In this document: positions 15,928 to 25,767 of the stretch, one piece after another
Position numbering within the stretch: the stretch's first letter is position 1
Layout: each line of letters begins with the position of its first letter
Position numbers and translations under genes: made by a program
Notes under the pieces: model-generated
The model's input: only the letters and a program-made list of their open reading frames with translations
Databases searched by the model: none
What the model was told of the DNA's origin: nothing
DNA from: Cyclobacteriaceae bacterium
Lineage (GTDB): Bacteria; Bacteroidota; Bacteroidia; Cytophagales; Cyclobacteriaceae
Assembly (NCBI GenBank): GCA_028285445.1
Contig: JANQPQ010000026.1
Location: forward strand, 1-64,000
Length of the DNA: 64,000 nt
Direction of reading: 5' to 3'

Positions 15928-16524
15928 ATGGCGGATATACAGGAAAAACGAAAACAGCAGGCAAAACTGCTGAGAGTCTTTCGTCAAATTCATAGAACCA
16001 CAGGCGCTTTCCTTTTTATATTTTTTTTCGTGGTTTCAATATCAGGATTGATGCTAGGGTGGAAAGACCATAGTGGAGGAATATTTCTTCCTTCATCACA
16101 ACGAGGCACTTCTACTAATCTTGGTGATTGGCTTACTATTGACAGCTTGCAAACAATTGCTTTTAAGGTTGCTCGCGATTCTGTTTCGAAAGATATCGCC
16201 CTTGACCTCAATCGCATTGATGCCCGCCCAAGTAAAGGCATGGTGAAGTTTCTTTTTAGAGAAGGTTATGTAGAAATACAGCTGGATGGTGCCACCGGTA
16301 AAGTATTGAGCATTGCCAAAAGAAATTCTGATCTCATTGAAAACCTGCACGACGGTTCTTATTGGGACAAATTACTGGGCACCAGCGACGAGCAGATCAA
16401 GCTCATTTACACAAATATTCTCGGTCTGGCATTGCTAACTTTTACCATTACTGGATTTTGGCTTTGGTTTGGACCAAAGCGCTTGAGGAAGCTACGATTG
16501 CACAACCGCCCTACTCAGGGTTAG
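15928..16524 (+). CDS. PepSY-associated transmembrane protein
   Basis: A 198-aa membrane protein. Residues about 22-45 (IHRTTGAFLFIFFFVVSISG) form the first membrane helix with the typical RxxHxxxG start of PepSY_TM proteins, and residues about 160-182 form a second (LGLALLTFTITGFWLWFGPK). Between them a periplasmic PepSY-like domain (DLNRIDARPSKGMVKFLF ... VEIQLDGATGKVLSI) is seen. Such proteins often accompany iron-uptake or metal-reductase systems, but no such genes are next to it here. Its 3' end overlaps the convergent NTF2-like gene by 14 bp. Confidence 0.85.
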   Translation: MADIQEKRKQQAKLLRVFRQIHRTTGAFLFIFFFVVSISGLMLGWKDHSGGIFLPSSQRGTSTNLGDWLTIDSLQTIAFKVARDSVSKDIALDLNRIDARPSKGMVKFLFREGYVEIQLDGATGKVLSIAKRNSDLIENLHDGSYWDKLLGTSDEQIKLIYTNILGLALLTFTITGFWLWFGPKRLRKLRLHNRPTQG

Positions 16525-16981
16525 AAATATCCTTGATAAAGAGCCCGGTCATTTTCCAAGCCCCATTCTCGCTCACCAGCATATAAACTACTTGCTCATG
16601 CTGCCATTGGCGAAATCTGTTACTACCAGATTCTGAAGTGATAGCTAAAGCCGCATTACCCCTTACTTTGACCTGTAGAAACTCCAACTCGTTTTTGTAA
16701 GGTGAAGCTTCTCTGATGAATGCCTTGGGCCAGGCTTCTTTGTCATCGGGGCCAACGTACAAATGCGGTTGCCATTCTTTGATGTCTGTGGAGAAATTAC
16801 CATTGAACATAAATAAACCATTAGCTAACACCTGGGTAGTAACCTCAGGTTTTCCATTTATAAGGCCTTCGTGATATTGTTTAATAACATCCCTGATTTT
16901 TCCTTCTTCCTGATTGCCGGTTGAGGCAAATGTTAGCTGGCACAGTAGCCATGATAAAAACAGTGGAACAGCTCTTTGCAT
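16511..16981 (-). CDS. Secreted NTF2/SnoaL-like protein
   Basis: A 156-aa protein. The ATG at 16981 is preferred over an upstream GTG because it begins a signal peptide (MQRAVPLFLSWLLCQLTFAS). The mature part resembles the NTF2-like/SnoaL fold of DUF4440-type proteins: EGKIRDVIKQYHEGLINGKPE at the start, an ALAITSESGS strand and the C-terminal ENGAWKMTGLFIKDI. No catalytic residues can be assigned. A near-consensus -7 element (TATACTTG) lies at 17014-17021 on this strand. The 3' end overlaps the PepSY gene by 14 bp in convergent orientation. Confidence 0.7.
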   Translation of the reverse strand: MQRAVPLFLSWLLCQLTFASTGNQEEGKIRDVIKQYHEGLINGKPEVTTQVLANGLFMFNGNFSTDIKEWQPHLYVGPDDKEAWPKAFIREASPYKNELEFLQVKVRGNAALAITSESGSNRFRQWQHEQVVYMLVSENGAWKMTGLFIKDISNPE

Positions 16982-17103
16982 ACTCTTTTCGTTTAAAAAT
17001 ATCCTGGAAATTGCAAGTATAGACACCTAATCGACCAAGGTTCAGATTGCAACTGCAGTTTACACAACCACCGCTATGGATGTCGCTTGTGGCTTCTGGG
17101 CCA

Positions 17104-17553
17104 CTACTTAGACCAGCTCATAAGGAAATTGCCCTCCCGGCTCTCAAAACCCATCTTCTCATTGAGTCCAATGGCTTGTTCTTTCCCCTTCGCTACTTCA
17201 AGATGAATCGCAGTGATACCACTGGCTTTGGCATATTCCTGGGCGTAAGCAACCGCCGCCTCACCCAGGCCTCTACCTCGGTATTCCGGTCTAAGGTATA
17301 TCTCATCTATGAAGGCATCTCTGCCAGCAAACTCGAGGCTAAACCCAAAAGTAAGGATGAGGTACCCCACAGTACTAGATTCAAACTTAATGATCCAGGC
17401 CAGGCCGAGATCGGGATTTTCCAGAAGTTGGCTGAGACCAGATTGCATTCTTTCCTGGTTAAATTCCAGGGGATGCTCAATATAAAACTCCTTTGTCAAC
17501 GGCAGCAAAACTGACAAATCCGCTATTTCAGCCTTTGTAAAAGACACATTCAT
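17104..17553 (-). CDS. GNAT-family N-acetyltransferase
   Basis: A 149-aa protein of the Gcn5-related family. The acetyl-CoA binding motif A is seen as DEIYLRPEYRGRGLGEAAVAYA, preceded by the beta-strand VGYLILTFGFS and followed by ITAIHLEVAKGKEQAIGLNEKMGF. The substrate cannot be told from sequence. It lies 9 bp downstream of the beta-mannosidase gene on the same strand and so is probably co-transcribed with it and cutC. Confidence 0.88.
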   Translation of the reverse strand: MNVSFTKAEIADLSVLLPLTKEFYIEHPLEFNQERMQSGLSQLLENPDLGLAWIIKFESSTVGYLILTFGFSLEFAGRDAFIDEIYLRPEYRGRGLGEAAVAYAQEYAKASGITAIHLEVAKGKEQAIGLNEKMGFESREGNFLMSWSK

Positions 17554-17562
17554 TATAATAAT

Positions 17563-19806
17563 CTATTGCAGCGATGCAAAATCGCCAGAATCTGTGAATA
17601 TAGCTTCCTCACCTGCAACCAACTGCACATTGTAGCCCGCTCCAGCAATATCAATCCTATAGGCCTCAATAATTTCATTAGGCCCAATCTCAAAGAAAAC
17701 CTCAGCTGTGCTGAAAGCTTCCCCCATATCATCTAGTAAATCAACAATCAGTTTCACCAAAATCGGCTCAGGTCGATCAGATACTACCGTGAATAACACT
17801 GATGTACCCTCACGCTTGGGAATTGCTACCACTGGCTGATACCACTTTTTGACTGTCTCATAGGCAAGTTTTGGTGAACTATCATATTGCAATACACTCC
17901 AGGAGGGACCTGGCCAGCAATCGTTTAATTGCCAAAATAGTGTACCCATACAGTGTGGTTTCCCCAGTCGATGTGCTTTAATTGCTGTTTCCATTGCCAG
18001 AGTCTGCGTTTGCTGGCTTTTTAATACATAATCTTCGAAACTATCGGAAGGCCCAAAGTGCTCTTCGGAAATCCTGGTAATCATCTCGTTCCCGATATAG
18101 CTCTTTTGCCTATTATTGATAACCTCCGACTCCAAATGTAGCTGACTGGAATCTATATAATTAGACAGTATTTCTAAACCAGGAAAAGATTGAAACCCGT
18201 ACTCCGCCATGAATCTGGGAACATTGTGATTGAAATTCTCTAACGGTTCTCTTCCGTGCCAAACACCCCAGTAATGCATACTACTATGGTTAAAATTCTC
18301 AGCTTTACCCCAATTTGAAAGCGGCGAAGTTGTTACATAGGGAAGGTTCGGCGTTAAGCCCTTAACCAAATTTGGAAGGTCTTCGTGAAAAATTTGTAGG
18401 TAATTCTGCCAAAGCTCGGTTGAATCCTGAGCACTATAACCAAATTGTTGTTGCCAACCCCAATTGTGCCAGGCAACGTCAATCTCATTATTTCCACACC
18501 ACAATGCCAAAGCAGGATGCGACCGTAGTCGACGGATATTGTCCTCAACTTCTTGCTGAATATTATTCCGAAACGCTTCTTCTTTTGGATACATGCTTCC
18601 GGCAAACATGAAATCTTGCCAAACCAGGATGCCGTTTTCATCGCAAAGTTCATAAAACAAATTGTCCTCGTAGATTCCACCGCCCCAAAGCCGCAGCATA
18701 TTCATGTTAGCCTCGACAACCTTAGCTATCAAATTCCTATAACTAGTGGAAGTTACCCTTGAGGGAAATATATCCTGTGGAATGTAGTTTGCCCCTTTTA
18801 CGAAGATTGGCTGATTATTTATTTTGAAGAAGAATGAAGTACCGATACTATCTGGCTCATTGATTAGTTCGATAGTACGTATACCGTACTTCTGCGCTTT
18901 CTGATCTATTGGATTTCCATCAATCAGGAGCCTGGCATCCATTTGATGCAAAGTGGCAACTCCATATCCATTGGGCCACCATAATCTTGGTTGATGAATA
19001 GTGATATCAAACTGAAATGTATTAGTTCCGGAATTAAGGTCTATTTTATGCTGTACTCCATCCAATTCCAGGATATGTTCACCACTGATGTCAGATTCAA
19101 TGAGCACTTCTACCTCCAGTAAGGCTGTTTCATTTCTTATTGATTTGGTAGATACCGCTAAATCTAATATGCGCGCTTCATTCCATGTACATATGTTAAT
19201 CGGCCGCCAGATACCCATTGAAACAAATCTCGGACCCCAGTCCCAACCGAATTGGTATGCCGCTTTACGGGTAAAAGGACTAACTTTCAAATCCACCGTT
19301 TCATTACCAGAAGGCAACTGATAAGGGTGATTTTCCACCAGTTCCTTATTCTTATTGATGGGTGAAGTAAACTGTATGCTAATTCGGTTGCTTCCCTCGA
19401 CCAGGATATCCTTTACATCCACCCGCCATTCCCGAAACATATTATTAGCCTCAAGTATAGATTTCTCATTTAGCAATACCACGGCGTAGGTATCCAGACC
19501 CTCGAAGTGAAGTTCAATGTGGTCATTTCTGAGTAAATCGTTGCCTACTTCCCAGGTGGATGTATACTCCCAGTTTTCGTTTTCTATCCATTGCAGCGCC
19601 AGTTCATTATTATCTCTATAAGGATCCTCAATAGCACCATTGGCTAACAAATCTGTATGAACGACCCCTGGGACCGATGCCGGTGAGAATTTCTCTGTTC
19701 CAGCTTTTTTGAATTCCCACGAAGAATCGTATACAAGTTCTTTATTTGGTGGTGATGAGCAACTAAGAACAGCCAGCGACAAAAATATGTAGGCACTAAT
19801 GCGCAT
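17563..19806 (-). CDS. Beta-mannosidase, glycoside hydrolase family 2, lipoprotein
   Basis: A 747-aa GH2 enzyme starting at ATG 19806 (a TTG at 19815 is less likely), with lipobox AVLSC (Cys16). The N-terminal sugar-binding domain contains SVPGVVHTDLLANGAIEDPY and ENENWEYTSTWEV, typical of beta-mannosidases. The catalytic TIM barrel shows the acid/base in WCGNNEI (Glu441) and the nucleophile in MAEYGFQS (Glu535). It probably releases mannose from manno-oligosaccharides at the cell surface or in the periplasm. The start overlaps the 3' end of cutC by 11 bp, so translational coupling is likely. Confidence 0.92.
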   Translation of the reverse strand: MRISAYIFLSLAVLSCSSPPNKELVYDSSWEFKKAGTEKFSPASVPGVVHTDLLANGAIEDPYRDNNELALQWIENENWEYTSTWEVGNDLLRNDHIELHFEGLDTYAVVLLNEKSILEANNMFREWRVDVKDILVEGSNRISIQFTSPINKNKELVENHPYQLPSGNETVDLKVSPFTRKAAYQFGWDWGPRFVSMGIWRPINICTWNEARILDLAVSTKSIRNETALLEVEVLIESDISGEHILELDGVQHKIDLNSGTNTFQFDITIHQPRLWWPNGYGVATLHQMDARLLIDGNPIDQKAQKYGIRTIELINEPDSIGTSFFFKINNQPIFVKGANYIPQDIFPSRVTSTSYRNLIAKVVEANMNMLRLWGGGIYEDNLFYELCDENGILVWQDFMFAGSMYPKEEAFRNNIQQEVEDNIRRLRSHPALALWCGNNEIDVAWHNWGWQQQFGYSAQDSTELWQNYLQIFHEDLPNLVKGLTPNLPYVTTSPLSNWGKAENFNHSSMHYWGVWHGREPLENFNHNVPRFMAEYGFQSFPGLEILSNYIDSSQLHLESEVINNRQKSYIGNEMITRISEEHFGPSDSFEDYVLKSQQTQTLAMETAIKAHRLGKPHCMGTLFWQLNDCWPGPSWSVLQYDSSPKLAYETVKKWYQPVVAIPKREGTSVLFTVVSDRPEPILVKLIVDLLDDMGEAFSTAEVFFEIGPNEIIEAYRIDIAGAGYNVQLVAGEEAIFTDSGDFASLQ

Positions 19807-20500
19807 GGCCAGCAATTCGTTTTATCGTCTCGATCTTTTGTACATCTGGCTCATAGGAAGTTCCCATTGCCAGGTTAGAACTGGAGATGGTTTTTCTTGC
19901 TGAGAAGTGTAAGGCATCAACCCCGGCATCTATGAGTTTTTGGGAGTTGTCGGGTGAAATCCCCGCTCCAGCCATTATTTCTATTCGACCTGAAGATTGC
20001 TGAACCAGTTGAGCTATTAACGTACTCCCCAGTTCCGCTGAAGCCTGCTGCCCTGATGTCAATAATCGATCGAAACCTAGTGCAATCAGTTGGTCCAGGG
20101 CTGCAATGGGATCTGAAGTGAAATCAAAAGCGCGATGGAAAGTGGCCTCGAGGCCATTTAATTTGGACATGGCCAGGAGATCACCGTTTGCTGCCAAGTC
20201 CAGCTCCATTTTATCACTAAGTGCTCCAAACACAACCCCCACGGCACCATAATCTGCAGCTATTTTGATCTCGTCGCTCATGAGTTTAAGCTCTAAGGCA
20301 GAGTAGTTGAAATTGCCAGACCTTGGTCGGGTCATAACATGTACCGCAGCCCCCTGCAATGCAACGCAAGATTTTATCATGGCAGCTGACGGGGTTAGGC
20401 CACCAACATCCAGCGCGCTGCATACTTCTACCCGATCCACCTGGGCGATCTTAGCTGCGGTCGCTTCAGCCAGTGTATCAATACATATTTCTAATTTCAC
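19796..20500 (-). CDS. cutC: CutC family protein
   Basis: A 234-aa TIM-barrel protein of the CutC family: EICIDTLAEATAA at the start, DRVEVCSALDVGGLTPS, HVMTRPRSGNFNYS, and the C-terminal IMAGAGISPDN and ALHFSARK. The family was named for copper homeostasis in E. coli, but its biochemical role is unsettled. The start is GTG at 20500; the segment KLEICI follows directly as in homologues. It is first in a cutC-mannosidase-GNAT run with overlapping or closely spaced genes, which may point to a carbohydrate-related context. Confidence 0.9.
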   Translation of the reverse strand: MKLEICIDTLAEATAAKIAQVDRVEVCSALDVGGLTPSAAMIKSCVALQGAAVHVMTRPRSGNFNYSALELKLMSDEIKIAADYGAVGVVFGALSDKMELDLAANGDLLAMSKLNGLEATFHRAFDFTSDPIAALDQLIALGFDRLLTSGQQASAELGSTLIAQLVQQSSGRIEIMAGAGISPDNSQKLIDAGVDALHFSARKTISSSNLAMGTSYEPDVQKIETIKRIAGHAH

Positions 20501-20596
20501 GATAGAGTCTCTTGAGTGTGGCCAATACTTGAGCTATCCTCATACACCCTGCACTAATGGTTTCAGGGTAAAGAAAGTAAAATAGTAGCTAGAGGC

Positions 20597-22309
20597 CTAA
20601 TTCAGCTCTTCCCAAACAAAACCAATCAGTTCTGAGATGTACTCTTCGCTAAAGTCGAATTTTATATTGGCGGCAGCGTAGACTTCGGGAATAGTTCTTG
20701 TATAACCAAGTTTCAGGGCAGCCAGGTAACCATCAAGGCCTTTTTGTCTGTCTTCCCTAAAATTCTTCCAAATTGCAATAGCACCGAGTTGGGCCATACC
20801 ATATTCGATATAGTAAAATGGAACTTCATAGAGGTGCAATTGCCTTTGCCAGAGATAGTCTTTGTTCTCTCCGAGGTCAGTCCAATTAGTGGTAGTATCT
20901 GAAAAAGCATCAAAAATCAAGTTCCACTGTTGCCTGCGGTCCTCAATGCTATGGCCAGGATTCTCGTAGATCCAGTGTTGAAACTTATCAATGGTGGCTA
21001 CCCAGGGCAACGTTTCAATTATCTGTTCCAGATGCTCGCGCTTGGCCCTTTTCAGATCCTCCTCATTATCAAAGAATAAGTCCCAGTGATCCATAGAGAT
21101 CAATTCCATGGCCATTGAGGCAAGTTCGGCCACCTCCGATGGAGTATGTTTGAAATTAGTAAGCTCTAAGTCTCTGGTTAAAAATGAATGCACGGCGTGG
21201 CCGCCTTCGTGAAGTATGGTAACCATATCGCGAAGGGTAGAAGTAGCATTCATAAAAATAAATGGCACTCCTATTTCCGAAAGTGGATAGTTGTATCCGC
21301 CAGGAGCCTTCCCTTTTCTGGATTCCAAATCTAAATGCCCCATCTCCTTCATGATAGATAGACATTGTCCCAAAAAGGGATCAAGCCTGGAAAAGCACTC
21401 AATGGTTTTATTAACCAATTGCTCCCCGCCTTCAAATGGCTTCAGTGCGTCCCTTCCTTCAACGTCAACCGCTTTATCCCAGGGCCGAAGAGTGTCAACA
21501 CCAAGTTTCTCTTTTCTGTCCTTGCTCAATTCATCAAGCAACGGAACAACCTTGTTTTGAACTGAGGTATGGAAATCAAAGCAATCCTGGGGCTTATAGT
21601 CGAAACGTCCCATGGCCGAGAACATATAGTCCCTAAAGTTGGCGAAATCTGCATTGGCCCCTACCTGATGGCGAAGAGAAATCAGCTTGCTATATAGCTC
21701 ATTCAGATTGTCTTTATCTTGCAATCGCCTGCTGGCAATCTTGTGATAAATCTCCTCTCTAAGTTCCCTATCTGTTGATTGCAGTTTTACCGCTGCCTGT
21801 TGTAGCGTTAGCTCCTGCCCCTCATGCTCAATGGTCATGGCGCCCGAGATTTGGCCAAACTTTTGAGTCTCCGTCTGTATCTCAGTTTTTAAGGAAATAT
21901 TTTCCTGCCGAAAAATATCGAACTCCACCTTCATACCCCGTACCATAATCTTGAAGCCCTCTTCATTAAGGTCATTAAGATATGGGCTTTGTAAGGCTCT
22001 CTCATTTAACTTGTTAGATAGCGGAGCTATCTTGGGTTCTATCTCTTGAACAAAAAAATTAAACTTCTCCTGATACTCCTTATTGGTCGTATCGCAGGTC
22101 ATGTTAATGTATCGCCAGGCCATATCCTCGGAAAGAACGGCTTCTAACTCACTACGATCTTGAAACCACTGCCGGAGGTCTTCCTTACTGGCAATTGTTC
22201 TTTCTAACAAGTCTTTGAAGTAGGTTTCAATATCTCCCCAGGCGTTAACGGTAAAATCCTCTGGTAAAAACTTTCTTGCCGGTCTTTGAGGTATTTCTAA
22301 TGTGCTCAT
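20597..22309 (-). CDS. M3 family oligoendopeptidase (PepF-like)
   Basis: A 570-aa zinc metallopeptidase with the M3 motif HEGGHAVHSFL (His367, Glu368, His371) and the downstream EVAELASMAMELIS supplying the third ligand. The long helical N-terminal region is typical of the PepF/thimet-oligopeptidase fold that encloses short peptides. There is no signal peptide, so it acts in the cytoplasm, degrading oligopeptides. It lies 13 bp downstream of the ferredoxin-reductase gene on the same strand. Confidence 0.93.
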   Translation of the reverse strand: MSTLEIPQRPARKFLPEDFTVNAWGDIETYFKDLLERTIASKEDLRQWFQDRSELEAVLSEDMAWRYINMTCDTTNKEYQEKFNFFVQEIEPKIAPLSNKLNERALQSPYLNDLNEEGFKIMVRGMKVEFDIFRQENISLKTEIQTETQKFGQISGAMTIEHEGQELTLQQAAVKLQSTDRELREEIYHKIASRRLQDKDNLNELYSKLISLRHQVGANADFANFRDYMFSAMGRFDYKPQDCFDFHTSVQNKVVPLLDELSKDRKEKLGVDTLRPWDKAVDVEGRDALKPFEGGEQLVNKTIECFSRLDPFLGQCLSIMKEMGHLDLESRKGKAPGGYNYPLSEIGVPFIFMNATSTLRDMVTILHEGGHAVHSFLTRDLELTNFKHTPSEVAELASMAMELISMDHWDLFFDNEEDLKRAKREHLEQIIETLPWVATIDKFQHWIYENPGHSIEDRRQQWNLIFDAFSDTTTNWTDLGENKDYLWQRQLHLYEVPFYYIEYGMAQLGAIAIWKNFREDRQKGLDGYLAALKLGYTRTIPEVYAAANIKFDFSEEYISELIGFVWEELN

Positions 22310-22322
22310 TCGGTCTCCAATA

Positions 22323-23429
22323 TTATCCTATTTCGATTTTTACATCTGGCGTCAGTGGATGGCCTACACAGGTAAGAACATACCCCTGAGCAATCTCTGC
22401 TTCTGAAAGACCTTCCTCCTCGTCCATTTTCATTTTACCCGATACTAACTTACCCCTACAGGCAGTACAAAGTCCGCTTTGACAGGAGTACGGCAGGTCT
22501 ATACCCTCATCCAGGGCAGTCTCCAGGATTGGGGTTCCGGGTTCGACGGTAAAGGTGTGCTCATCACCATCATAGACCACAGTAACATCGTAAGCTTGTT
22601 GTGTCTCCTCGCCTGCTGTTTCTTGCTTGTCCTCCTTGCCGATGGTTCCCTGCACAAAGCTTTCCTTAAAAATCTTTTCAGCTGGAATATCTTGTTGAGC
22701 AAGCAGAGTCTGTGCGTTGTTCATCATACCCTCAGGGCCACACATCAAATAAACGGTTTGGTCAAGTCCCCAGTCGGGAATACGCTCAAAGAGCTTGGTA
22801 AGCATCTCATGATTAAGCATGCCTGATGGACCCTGCCACTGCTCGGGTGCATCATCAAGTACATGAATTACACGGAAGCGACCTTCACTTTGATCTTGTA
22901 TCGACTCCAATTGATCCTTAAAGATTATGGAATCAATATTTCGATTGCAATAGATCAAGGTAGCTATACTATTTGGCTCTTTATTGAGTGTTGACTTCGT
23001 TATAGACATTAAAGGCGTAATGCCACTACCACCGCCAAACATCACTATGTGCCTCTTGTTTCCCTCCTGAAATTCGGTAGTAAAGTTCCCCATCGCCTCC
23101 ATAATTTCAATGGTATCACCGGCCTTAACATTATCATTGAGATAGTTTGATACCAAACCACTTTCGACACGTTTTACTGTTACGGCCGGGTAATCATCTG
23201 TGTAGGGAGACGAACAAAGTGAGTAGGCTCGCCGCACTTTGTTGCCGTCAATAGGTATAATTAGTGTAAGGAATTGCCCAGATGTATAATTCAAACCATT
23301 CGCAGGAGGATCAAATACGATGGTGATAGCATCAGCAGTTTCGTTGATTACTTCCTTTACTGTAAGGTTGTAATAGCGGTCATTTGAAGAACCGCCATCA
23401 TCTTTCTTCTTGAATAATGAAAAAGCCAT
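22323..23429 (-). CDS. PaaE-like flavodoxin/ferredoxin-type NADP reductase with C-terminal 2Fe-2S domain
   Basis: A 368-aa oxidoreductase. The FAD domain has RRAYSLCSSPY; the NAD(P) domain has MFGGGSGITPLMSI and MCGPEGMM; the C-terminus (about residues 280-368) is a plant-type 2Fe-2S ferredoxin with PYSCQSGLCTACRGKL and a final LTCVG. This layout matches PaaE and related reductases that feed electrons to oxygenases. A short acidic, Gln/Glu-rich linker (EDKQETAGEETQQ) joins the domains. No paa ring-oxygenase genes are nearby, so the electron acceptor is unknown. It is 7 bp after the DUF5916 gene. Confidence 0.9.
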   Translation of the reverse strand: MAFSLFKKKDDGGSSNDRYYNLTVKEVINETADAITIVFDPPANGLNYTSGQFLTLIIPIDGNKVRRAYSLCSSPYTDDYPAVTVKRVESGLVSNYLNDNVKAGDTIEIMEAMGNFTTEFQEGNKRHIVMFGGGSGITPLMSITKSTLNKEPNSIATLIYCNRNIDSIIFKDQLESIQDQSEGRFRVIHVLDDAPEQWQGPSGMLNHEMLTKLFERIPDWGLDQTVYLMCGPEGMMNNAQTLLAQQDIPAEKIFKESFVQGTIGKEDKQETAGEETQQAYDVTVVYDGDEHTFTVEPGTPILETALDEGIDLPYSCQSGLCTACRGKLVSGKMKMDEEEGLSEAEIAQGYVLTCVGHPLTPDVKIEIG

Positions 23430-23436
23430 GAGATTG

Positions 23437-25632
23437 TTATAAGTTCAACCAGTAGGACATCTTAAAAACCACCGCCCTACTCTTCACTTTAAAATTTTCT
23501 GGAAAATAGTTATCAGTATATACCAGGAATAAATCCGATACAGGCTTAAACCGCCATTGGAATCTCGTGTTGAGATTTACATTATCGGCCTGGTTATTAT
23601 ACTGCACAAAGGTAGTAAGGAATAATTTGTCGGTAAAGGTAAAGTCGATCCGAGGACCAACAAGAAAAAACTCCGCATCTGGCAAGGGATCTGCCAGCTT
23701 GATGCGGTTGTAGTTAAATGTAAGTGACAAAAAGCCAAAGGGCTGATAACGGTAGTTTAGCTCCGCTTCAATATTTGTTCTGGTGCCGGTATAGTAACTA
23801 CCCCGTGAAAAACCGAAATCAGCGGAAAGTAGTTTACGGTTGTCGGTATTATACCTAAGCTGCACATTACGCCAGTTGTAGTCCGTTCCTTCCAACAACA
23901 CCGTATCTCCTTCCGGACTTACCGGATTGAAGTCGCGCCTTAGCTCCTGAAAGGTACTATTGTAATTAAGCTCCAGCTGGCTGGTATTATTAAACCGCAC
24001 GGTATAACCTAGCCTTAAGTTTCTATCAGTTAGATTGTAATCTTTATCCCCGGTCAGTGAAATTCGGTAGGAAGGTCCATGCTCAACAATAGATGAGGCA
24101 GTAGGGTAGAAACTAAACCTAATGTTGTTGGTGGCGCTCTTTATTCCCGTTCGTCTTACAAAACCCACTTCCGCATTATAGTTTTCACCCACGTCTTGTG
24201 TAAACAGCCATACTGTTAGGTTTCGTGAGCCATAGCGTAAAAAACTACCCAAGGCGTAGTTCTTATCTAGCTTCTCAGGGTCAATAGACCGATGATAAAA
24301 TGCACTTCCCTGCCAGCGATTACTCACAGTTTGCAGGTCGTAATCCAGACCAACCACCCGGTTATACTTTGAATGAGATATGGTAGAATCGCCAGAAGGA
24401 AAATCAATAGACTGTCGGTTTACCATCACCGCACTGAGGGTAGATCTTTTCAGTAGTTGCCGTTGTATAATGCCAACGGAATAGTTTTGTGCCGTGGCGG
24501 CAGCTTCGGGGGCCTTAGCAGTTTGCATGTTCAGCAAGCCTATACGCCAATTCCTGCTAAGCTTACCACTTAGCCTGGCCCCATACCTTATTGGAACCTG
24601 TATGGTATTGCTGGCTGTATCCCTGTCAATACCTATTCTCCGTGAAAAGAATGGACGTGTACTGCGGGTGCCTCTTTCACCAAACAGATCGTTATTCTCG
24701 AGGAAAAATTGCCTTCTCTCGGGAAAGAAAATTTCGAACCTATCAAGGTTGGTAACCTGGCGATCAACTTCTACCTGGGAAAAATCAGGGTTGACCGTAA
24801 TATCAAGGTTGAGTGAAGATGAAACAGCAACCTTTGCATCAAAGCCAGCATCAGCTCGGCTTTCTGCCTTTTCTCCAGCCTCGAAGTTTCTCACAACGGA
24901 ACCAGTAACAAAGGGAATTACTGAGATATTACTGCCAGTTTTAGGAGGCTTGGCATCCCATTGCAATCTGCCGGCATAGGTAAGATTATTAGTTCGAAAC
25001 TGGCGCGGTACGCGTGTCCAGCTTGATCTTTCGTTACGTTTCAGATCATTGCGAATGAAGTTGATATTCCAGGTAGAAATATCGGGATTATATCGAATGG
25101 TCTTGAATGGAATGGCCACTTCGGCAATCCATTTATCTTCATAGCGCTTAACTGCTGAAAACCACTTGTTGTCCCAATCGGTTGAAATATCTTCAGCATT
25201 AACAATTAAGCCCTCGCGTTGAACACCAAAAGGAGAAATACCAAAGGTGAAGCCGTTCAGATGGTCGTTGAATGGATCAATATAGACATTGATGCTTTCT
25301 GTGGCATCAAAATCCCAATCTCGTCTCAATGATTCAACAACATAGTTGCCAGGTTGAGGGTCGTGGCAAACGAATGCGATATATAGAAAGTCGTCATCGT
25401 ATGTCAACATGGCCTCTGATGGCGAGTTAGCAAAAGCTGTGTCAACAGGGAAGGAAAGATAGAAGTCGTGGGCTTTATCGGCTTTCAGCCAGACCGTTTC
25501 ATTCAACTCTCCATCTATCTTTACTTCTACTTCTGACTTCTCGATATTGAGTACAGCCTCATCGGGCTCATTCTGAGCAAATAATGAGAGCGGTATGCAA
25601 ATTGCCGACAATAAAATCAGTAAATTTTTCAA
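23437..25632 (-). CDS. DUF5916 protein with CBM9-like N-terminal domain
   Basis: A 731-aa secreted protein with a signal peptide (MKNLLILLSAICIPLSLFAQ). Residues about 35-210 form a CBM9-like domain (VKIDGELNETVWLKADKA ... FTFGISPFGVQREG); the rest is DUF5916, with a FFPERRQFFLENNDLFG segment and many amphipathic strands resembling an outer-membrane beta-barrel (LNLDITVNPDFSQVEVDRQ, FKMSYWLNL at the end). Function is unknown. The start codon is TTG at 25632, chosen because the signal peptide begins there and no in-frame ATG precedes it. A -7 element lies 23 bp upstream. Confidence 0.87.
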   Translation of the reverse strand: MKNLLILLSAICIPLSLFAQNEPDEAVLNIEKSEVEVKIDGELNETVWLKADKAHDFYLSFPVDTAFANSPSEAMLTYDDDFLYIAFVCHDPQPGNYVVESLRRDWDFDATESINVYIDPFNDHLNGFTFGISPFGVQREGLIVNAEDISTDWDNKWFSAVKRYEDKWIAEVAIPFKTIRYNPDISTWNINFIRNDLKRNERSSWTRVPRQFRTNNLTYAGRLQWDAKPPKTGSNISVIPFVTGSVVRNFEAGEKAESRADAGFDAKVAVSSSLNLDITVNPDFSQVEVDRQVTNLDRFEIFFPERRQFFLENNDLFGERGTRSTRPFFSRRIGIDRDTASNTIQVPIRYGARLSGKLSRNWRIGLLNMQTAKAPEAAATAQNYSVGIIQRQLLKRSTLSAVMVNRQSIDFPSGDSTISHSKYNRVVGLDYDLQTVSNRWQGSAFYHRSIDPEKLDKNYALGSFLRYGSRNLTVWLFTQDVGENYNAEVGFVRRTGIKSATNNIRFSFYPTASSIVEHGPSYRISLTGDKDYNLTDRNLRLGYTVRFNNTSQLELNYNSTFQELRRDFNPVSPEGDTVLLEGTDYNWRNVQLRYNTDNRKLLSADFGFSRGSYYTGTRTNIEAELNYRYQPFGFLSLTFNYNRIKLADPLPDAEFFLVGPRIDFTFTDKLFLTTFVQYNNQADNVNLNTRFQWRFKPVSDLFLVYTDNYFPENFKVKSRAVVFKMSYWLNL

Positions 25633-25654
25633 CCCATTAACCCTTAAAACCAGG

Positions 25655-25662
25655 CAAAACTA
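25655..25662 (-). promoter_or_regulatory. Bacteroidota -7 element (TAGTTTTG) before the DUF5916 gene
   Basis: On the minus strand this is a perfect TAnnTTTG match, 23 bp upstream of the TTG start. It would drive the DUF5916, ferredoxin-reductase and M3 peptidase run, divergent from purB. Confidence 0.4.
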
Positions 25663-25740
25663 AAGAAATAAACAAATATTGGGGCTTTTAGTTCAGCCTA
25701 AATATTGATCAATTTGACAGAGCTAGATATCGATTTTTCG

Positions 25741-25748
25741 TAGCTTTG
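25741..25748 (+). promoter_or_regulatory. purB promoter candidate (TAGCTTTG, with TTTG at 25713-25716)
   Basis: A perfect TAnnTTTG match lies 20 bp before the purB ATG. A TTTG that could serve as the -33 element is at 25713-25716, with a 24-bp gap, slightly longer than usual. Confidence 0.45.
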
Positions 25749-25767
25749 TGAGCTCTAAATTAAACTT

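Noticed and set aside
17047-17514. 155-codon plus-strand frame opposite the GNAT gene
   Set aside because: It is antisense to a well-supported acetyltransferase and has no recognisable features of its own.
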